Source: Candidatus Mediterraneibacter colneyensis
Lineage (GTDB): Bacteria; Bacillota; Clostridia; Lachnospirales; Lachnospiraceae
Reading direction: 5' to 3'
Assembly: GCA_019114745.1 (NCBI GenBank)
Contig: DXEY01000058.1
Location: 1 to 26,549 of the forward strand
DNA length: 26,549 nt
Both the position numbers and the translations under genes were made by a program. The first letter of the stretch is position 1. The number at the start of each line of letters is the position of its first letter. Below are positions 22,779-26,549 of this stretch, piece after piece. The notes under the pieces are model-generated. The model saw only the letters and a list, made by a program, of their open reading frames with translations. It made no database searches and was not told the origin of the DNA.

Positions 22779-23245
22779 TAGAGCTGACGGTCCTGAATAT
22801 CTGTGAGAACTTCGTCGAGATATTTTTTTGCCTGATACCGCGCCATTGGAAGGTTCATGTCCAGATAATTTCCGCAGTCCTTTGGCGATGCGCCCGGAAC
22901 GTCGCCCTCATACGATGCGATAAAGGAAAACATATCTCTCATGAGGGGGACGATATCAGCGGATGCGTAGTCTCCGGCGAGGAGCAGATAAAATCCCGTC
23001 CTGCACCCCATGGGCCCGAAATAGATCGTGCGATCCTTGTATTCCCCGTGATTCCGCAGATATGTGGCGCCCAGATGCTCGATGGTGTGTACCTCAGCGG
23101 TGTTCATGACAGGTTCGTCATTGGGGCTGGTCATCCGGATGTCAAATGTAGTAATAACCGTGTTGCCCGCGGTATCTTTGCGCGATACATAGACGCCGGG
23201 GACGAGACGGATATGGTCAACAGTAAAACTCGCGATTTTTTCCAT
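22766..23245 (-). CDS. luxS: S-ribosylhomocysteine lyase LuxS
   Basis: LuxS cleaves S-ribosylhomocysteine to homocysteine and DPD, the precursor of autoinducer-2, and so serves methyl-cycle recycling and possibly signalling. The 159 residues contain the metal site His53-xx-Glu56-His57 (HTIEH) and Cys124 (KDCGNYLD), and the catalytic Cys81 in GPMGCRTGFYLL. The start at 23245 is preferred over 23269: the predicted transcription start near 23272 would leave almost no leader for the longer form, and AAGGAAG lies between the two. No pfs/mtnN gene is adjacent. The gene converges with DUF5662 and overlaps it by 13 bases. Confidence 0.97.
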   Translation of the reverse strand: MEKIASFTVDHIRLVPGVYVSRKDTAGNTVITTFDIRMTSPNDEPVMNTAEVHTIEHLGATYLRNHGEYKDRTIYFGPMGCRTGFYLLLAGDYASADIVPLMRDMFSFIASYEGDVPGASPKDCGNYLDMNLPMARYQAKKYLDEVLTDIQDRQLYYPE

Positions 23246-23278
23246 AGATGATTCATCTTCCTTTCCCATTTTTTAGTT

Positions 23279-23307
23279 ATTATAGTCTGTTGCCTGTTAA
23301 AAAACAA
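23279..23307 (-). promoter_or_regulatory. Predicted luxS promoter
   Basis: On the minus strand TTGTTT (23302-23307) and a perfect TATAAT (23279-23284) are separated by 17 bases. The predicted start near 23272 leaves a leader of about 27 bases to the ATG at 23245. Confidence 0.7.
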
Positions 23308-23311
23308 GCAA
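23290..23311. promoter_or_regulatory. 9-4-9 inverted repeat over both -35 boxes
   Basis: TTGCCTGTT (23290-23298) and AACAAGCAA (23303-23311) are inverted repeats with one mismatch around AAAA. The element covers the -35 boxes of both divergent promoters and so could be a shared operator. Part of the symmetry comes from the two -35 boxes themselves. Confidence 0.5.
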
Positions 23312-23318
23312 GTATATT
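23290..23318 (+). promoter_or_regulatory. Predicted histidine phosphatase promoter overlapping the luxS promoter
   Basis: TTGCCT (23290-23295) and TATATT (23313-23318) are separated by 17 bases, about 44 bases before the ATG at 23362. It shares 18 bases with the opposing luxS promoter, so the two cannot be occupied at once. Confidence 0.6.
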
Positions 23319-23361
23319 GAAAAGAGAGATAGCAAGAGATATAGAAAGGAGCAGGAGCCTT

Positions 23362-24000
23362 ATGATACTGTATATTGTCCGCCATGGTGAGACCGACTGG
23401 AACCTGGCGCATAAAGTACAGGGGCAGACTGACATCTGCCTCAACGATTACGGAAGGCATCTCGCAGAAGAGACTGCCCGGGGTATGAAAAAGATCCCCA
23501 TTGACCTTGGATATACAAGCCCGCTGAAGCGGGCCAGGGAAACAGCAGAGATCATCCTTGGCGACAGAGACATCCCGCTGATCGACGACCCGAGGATCCG
23601 GGAGATCAGTTTCGGAAGCTATGAGGGGATCATCAGCGGCGGCGGGGATGAAAGGAGCAGGGCGTTCAGCCGTTTTTTTACAGATACGGCGAACTATGAG
23701 GCGCCCCGGGACGGGGAGTCGATCCGGATGCTTTATGATCGGACGGGTGATTTTCTGGCAGACCTGATGTCCAGGAGAGAACTGGCAGACAAGAGCATTC
23801 TCGTCTCTACCCACGGAGCTGCGATGACCGCGATCCTCAACAGGATCAAAGGAAATCTGACAGTGGACCATTTCTGGAGAGATGAGGTGCCGCCGAACTG
23901 CTCGGTCACAAAAGTGGAAGTCAGCGGAGGATCTGCCCGGATCGCAGAAGAGGGCATGATATTTTATAAAGAAAAAGTGAAAAAATGGAAAACCGTATAA
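23362..24000 (+). CDS. Histidine phosphatase family protein (phosphoglycerate-mutase-like)
   Basis: A 212-residue phosphatase of the branch 1 histidine phosphatase family, cytoplasmic. The RHG motif VRHGETDWN (6-14) supplies the phosphorylated His8; TSPLKRARETAEII (52-65) carries the conserved arginines; FGSYEG (84-89) follows; and the second catalytic histidine is His151 in STHGAAM. All core residues look intact. The start at 23362 is chosen because AGGAG lies four bases upstream and translation begins right at the first core strand; an upstream extension would run into the luxS start. The natural substrate (sugar phosphate, nucleotide or cobalamin intermediate) cannot be told from sequence. 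Confidence 0.93.
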   Translation: MILYIVRHGETDWNLAHKVQGQTDICLNDYGRHLAEETARGMKKIPIDLGYTSPLKRARETAEIILGDRDIPLIDDPRIREISFGSYEGIISGGGDERSRAFSRFFTDTANYEAPRDGESIRMLYDRTGDFLADLMSRRELADKSILVSTHGAAMTAILNRIKGNLTVDHFWRDEVPPNCSVTKVEVSGGSARIAEEGMIFYKEKVKKWKTV

Positions 24001-24045
24001 TACATATGATACAATAGAAGAAAAGCGAAGAAGGCTGGTGAGATT

Positions 24046-25650
24046 ATGAAGTTGACATTTGTTGGAGCAGCTCATGAAGTGACCGGTAGCTGTCATTATC
24101 TTCAGGCAGCCGGAAAGAATATCCTGGTCGACTGCGGGATGGAACAGGGGCCGGATCTCTACGAGAATCCGGGGCTTCCGATCCCGGCGTCAGAGGTGGA
24201 TTATGTTTTTCTGACGCATGCCCATATTGATCATTCCGGCATGCTTCCTAAGCTGGCGAAGGAAGGCTTTAAGGGACAGATATTTGCCACGTTTGCCACT
24301 GTGGATCTTTGCAATATCATGCTTCGTGACAGCGCCCACATTCAGGAATTTGAGGCGGAATGGCGCAACCGGAAAGGCAGAAGGGCGGGAAAACCGGAAT
24401 ACGAGCCTGTCTATGTGATGCAGGATGCCCTGGACGCGATCGAACTGCTTGTGCCATGCCAGTACGGGGAGCGGATCACGATCTGCGACGGCATCCAGAT
24501 CCGCTTTACAGATGTGGGGCATCTGCTGGGCTCCGCGAGCATCGAAGTGTGGGCGACGGAGGACGGCGTGACAAAGAAGATCGTATTTTCAGGCGACGTG
24601 GGAAATCTGGATCAGCCCATCATCAAAGACCCGGCGTATACGCGGTCGGCGGATTACGTGGTCGTTGAGTCTACTTACGGAGACCGCATCCATACTGCGG
24701 AGAAACCGGATTATATCGGTGAATTTACGAGGATCCTGAGGGAGACATTTGAACGGAAGGGCAACGTGGTGATCCCATCCTTTGCAGTGGGGCGGACTCA
24801 GGAGATCCTCTATTTTATCCGTGAGATCAAAGAGAGGAACCTTCTGCCGGAATATGCGGATTTTGACGTGTATCTGGACAGCCCGCTGGCGATCGAGGCG
24901 ACGAAAGTCTTTACCATGAACATGAGGGACTGTTTTGACGAGGATGCCATGAAGCTGGTAGACGCTGGAATCAACCCGCTTGTGTTCCCGGGACTTCACA
25001 CGTCTACTACGAGCGATGATTCCAGGATGATCAATTTTATCGAAAAACCGAAAGTGATCATATCCGCTTCCGGGATGTGCGATGCGGGCAGGATCCGCCA
25101 CCATCTGAAACATAACCTTTGGAGGCCGGAGTGTACCATTCTCTTTGTCGGATATCAGGCGCAGGGGACGCTGGGACGCCGGCTTCTGGAAGGTGAAAAG
25201 GATATCAAACTGTTTGGGGAGCCGATCGAGGTTCACGCAAGGATTGAGAGCCTCCACGGCGTCAGCGGACACGCCGATATGAACGGGCTGCTCAAATGGA
25301 TCGGCGCATTTGAGACTCCGGTCGAGCGGGTGTTTGTCGTCCACGGGGAGGACACTGTGACAGACCGGTTTGCCGGAACGATACAGGAAAAGTTCGGTTA
25401 CAGTGCCATGGCCCCCTATCCGTGCTGTGAGATGGATCTCATGAAAAATGAGGTCGTTAACGAGGGAGTCAGGATACCGGTGAAGGCGAAAAAGGCTGCC
25501 CAGAGAAGAGCGGACACCGCTTTTGAGCGTCTGGTGGCAGCAGGAAAACGGCTCCTGGATGTGATCTACAGAAACGAGGGGCTGTCAAACAAAGATAAAG
25601 CAAGATTTGAGAGCCAGATCAACAACCTGGCGGACAAATGGGAAGAATAG
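24046..25650 (+). CDS. Beta-CASP metallo-beta-lactamase RNA-processing-type hydrolase
   Basis: This 534-residue protein is a metallo-beta-lactamase with an inserted beta-CASP domain, the plan of CPSF73-like and RNase J-like nucleases. Metal ligands are visible: H58-A-H60-I-D62-H63, His159 (GHLLGSAS), Asp184 (FSGDVGN), and His409 (SGHAD) near the end of the catalytic part. Beta-CASP motifs include IPSFAVGRTQE (243-253), DSPLA, ISASGMCDAGRI (339-350) and GYQAQGTLGR (369-378). It lacks the C-terminal domain of RNase J, ending in a basic helical tail, so it is closer to the CPSF/YsxB-type predicted exonucleases. RNA hydrolysis is inferred from the family. GGTGAG precedes the ATG. A TACAAT box at 24010-24015 is a weak promoter candidate. 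Confidence 0.92.
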   Translation: MKLTFVGAAHEVTGSCHYLQAAGKNILVDCGMEQGPDLYENPGLPIPASEVDYVFLTHAHIDHSGMLPKLAKEGFKGQIFATFATVDLCNIMLRDSAHIQEFEAEWRNRKGRRAGKPEYEPVYVMQDALDAIELLVPCQYGERITICDGIQIRFTDVGHLLGSASIEVWATEDGVTKKIVFSGDVGNLDQPIIKDPAYTRSADYVVVESTYGDRIHTAEKPDYIGEFTRILRETFERKGNVVIPSFAVGRTQEILYFIREIKERNLLPEYADFDVYLDSPLAIEATKVFTMNMRDCFDEDAMKLVDAGINPLVFPGLHTSTTSDDSRMINFIEKPKVIISASGMCDAGRIRHHLKHNLWRPECTILFVGYQAQGTLGRRLLEGEKDIKLFGEPIEVHARIESLHGVSGHADMNGLLKWIGAFETPVERVFVVHGEDTVTDRFAGTIQEKFGYSAMAPYPCCEMDLMKNEVVNEGVRIPVKAKKAAQRRADTAFERLVAAGKRLLDVIYRNEGLSNKDKARFESQINNLADKWEE

Positions 25651-25657
25651 AGTACGG

Positions 25658-25684
25658 ATCAGGGCGGAGCAGTTCCGCCCTGAT
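25658..25684 (+). terminator. Strong hairpin terminator after the beta-CASP gene
   Basis: ATCAGGGCGGA (25658-25668) and TCCGCCCTGAT (25674-25684) form a perfect 11-bp GC-rich stem with a five-base loop, seven bases after the stop codon. The following TGTTGT is T-rich but not a clean run. Confidence 0.75.
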
Positions 25685-25747
25685 TGTTGTCAAGGGCTAA
25701 AAGTTTATAAAATTTTCCGCCTGACAGAATATCTTTCCTGCCGAGTG

Positions 25748-25758
25748 AGAATCATTCT
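25748..25758. promoter_or_regulatory. Palindrome AGAAT-C-ATTCT upstream of sigG
   Basis: A perfect 5-1-5 inverted repeat 29 bases before the sigG ATG. Its right part reads CATTCTA (25753-25759), which matches the SigG-type -10 pattern CAT-N-N-TA. The nearest GAATA (25727-25731), a possible -35, is 21 bases away, three or more too far. Its assignment as a promoter is therefore weak. Confidence 0.35.
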
Positions 25759-25787
25759 AAGTAGAAAACGCTTAGGAGGATTCTTAC

Positions 25788-26549
25788 ATGATGGTGAACA
25801 AGGTTGAACTGTGCGGAGTGAATACGTCGAAGCTGCCGCTTTTAAAAGAGGAGGAGAAAGCGGAGCTGTTTGAGCGGATCAAGGCAGGGGATGAAAAGGC
25901 GAGAGAGACATACATCAAAGGAAACCTGAGACTGGTGCTGAGTGTGATCAAACGGTTTGAGGGGAGTAACGAGAATGCCGACGACCTTTTTCAGATCGGG
26001 TGTGTAGGCCTTATGAAAGCAGTAGATCACTTTGATCCGTCCAGGATGGTCAAATTCTCTACCTATGCGGTTCCGATGATCATAGGGGAGATCCGGAGAT
26101 ATCTCAGGGATAACAGTCCGATCCGTGTGAGCAGGTCTCTTCGCGATACCGCCTACAAAGCGATCTACGCGAGGGAGGGATATATCAGGCAGCACATGAA
26201 GGAGCCTACTGTGCAGGAGATCGCGGATGAGATCGGGATCGCAAAGGAAGACGTAGTCTTTGCGCTGGACGCAATCCAGAGTCCCATGAGCCTGCAGGAA
26301 CCGGTGTACAGCGATGGAGGAGATACGCTGTATGTGATGGATCAGGTGAGCGACAGGAAAAACAAAGAAGAAAACTGGGTGGAAGAGCTGTCCCTGGAAG
26401 CTGCGATGGAGCGGCTAAACGAGAGAGAACGCTATATCATTACTTTAAGGTTTTTTGAGGGAAAGACTCAGATGGAGGTGGCAGACCAGATCAATATTTC
26501 CCAGGCGCAGGTCAGCCGGCTGGAGAAAAACGCGCTCAGGACAATGCGA
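25788..26549 (+). CDS. sigG: Sporulation sigma factor SigG (cut by the window end)
   Basis: The first 254 codons of SigG, the RNA polymerase sigma factor of the late forespore. The N-terminus NKVELCGVNTSKLPLLK is the SigG hallmark. Region 2 is seen in NLRLVLSVIKRF, DDLFQIGCVGLMKAVDHFD (65-83) and KFSTYAVPMIIGEIRRYLRD (89-108); region 3 in SPIRVSRSLRDTAYKA and EPTVQEIADEIGI; region 4 in LNERERYIITLRFF and the helix-turn-helix KTQMEVADQINISQAQVSRLE (226-246). B. subtilis SigG is only a few residues longer, so very little is missing. AGGAGG lies eight bases before the first ATG (25788). It shows the host forms endospores. In relatives sigG lies after spoIIGA-sigE, which are not here; a beta-CASP gene precedes it instead. 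Confidence 0.96.
   Translation, partial: MMVNKVELCGVNTSKLPLLKEEEKAELFERIKAGDEKARETYIKGNLRLVLSVIKRFEGSNENADDLFQIGCVGLMKAVDHFDPSRMVKFSTYAVPMIIGEIRRYLRDNSPIRVSRSLRDTAYKAIYAREGYIRQHMKEPTVQEIADEIGIAKEDVVFALDAIQSPMSLQEPVYSDGGDTLYVMDQVSDRKNKEENWVEELSLEAAMERLNERERYIITLRFFEGKTQMEVADQINISQAQVSRLEKNALRTMR

Noticed and set aside
23248..23361. N-terminal extension of the histidine phosphatase to 23248
   Set aside because: It would overlap the luxS start region and both promoters, has no ribosome binding site, and the family core begins right at the ATG at 23362.

Overview
The window looks like chromosomal DNA from a Gram-positive, spore-forming member of the Clostridia, most likely a gut Lachnospiraceae. 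The evidence is the sporulation sigma factor SigG at the right end, LuxS, adjacent purF and purB, strong AGGAGG-type ribosome binding sites, TTGACA/TAGAAT promoters, and a DUF5717-DUF5716 pair that I know mainly from Lachnospiraceae. I see no rRNA, tRNA, CRISPR array, phage gene or transposase. The genes are tightly packed and there is no gene-free stretch above 300 bases.

Left part (1-2671): the C-terminal end of an unidentified gene is followed by a 103-base nested palindrome. Next comes a leftward PadR / DUF1700 / DUF4097 envelope module, whose DUF4097 protein carries an exact 19-residue repeat. A divergent GNAT acetyltransferase follows.

Central novelty (2749-8185): a promoter with a palindrome in its spacer drives a three-gene operon. 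It encodes a 1,100-residue protein with beta-sandwich and helical-repeat regions (DUF5717), a protein that resembles a degenerate actin/Hsp70 ATPase (DUF5716), and a TPR protein. Close packing and overlap suggest one complex of unknown function. This is the best candidate for an undescribed system.

Metabolic part (8190-13663): a complete polar amino acid ABC importer (lipoprotein, permease, ATPase) lies behind a near-consensus promoter and a 5-3-5 palindrome. It is followed by purF and purB for purine synthesis.

Right part (13808-26549): a membrane-anchored BspA-type leucine-rich repeat protein; an operon of a sirtuin-like protein lacking key catalytic residues, gltX and a UvrD-type helicase; a leftward DUF1292 gene whose likely terminator lies inside the helicase gene; an operon of an orphan sugar-binding lipoprotein, a GlgX-like GH13 protein lacking all catalytic residues, and DUF5662; leftward luxS sharing a palindromic divergent promoter with a histidine phosphatase; a beta-CASP metallo-beta-lactamase RNase-type protein; and sigG, cut by the window end.

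A recurring theme is pseudoenzymes. The DUF5716, sirtuin-like and GH13-like proteins all keep a recognisable fold but have lost catalytic or nucleotide-binding residues.
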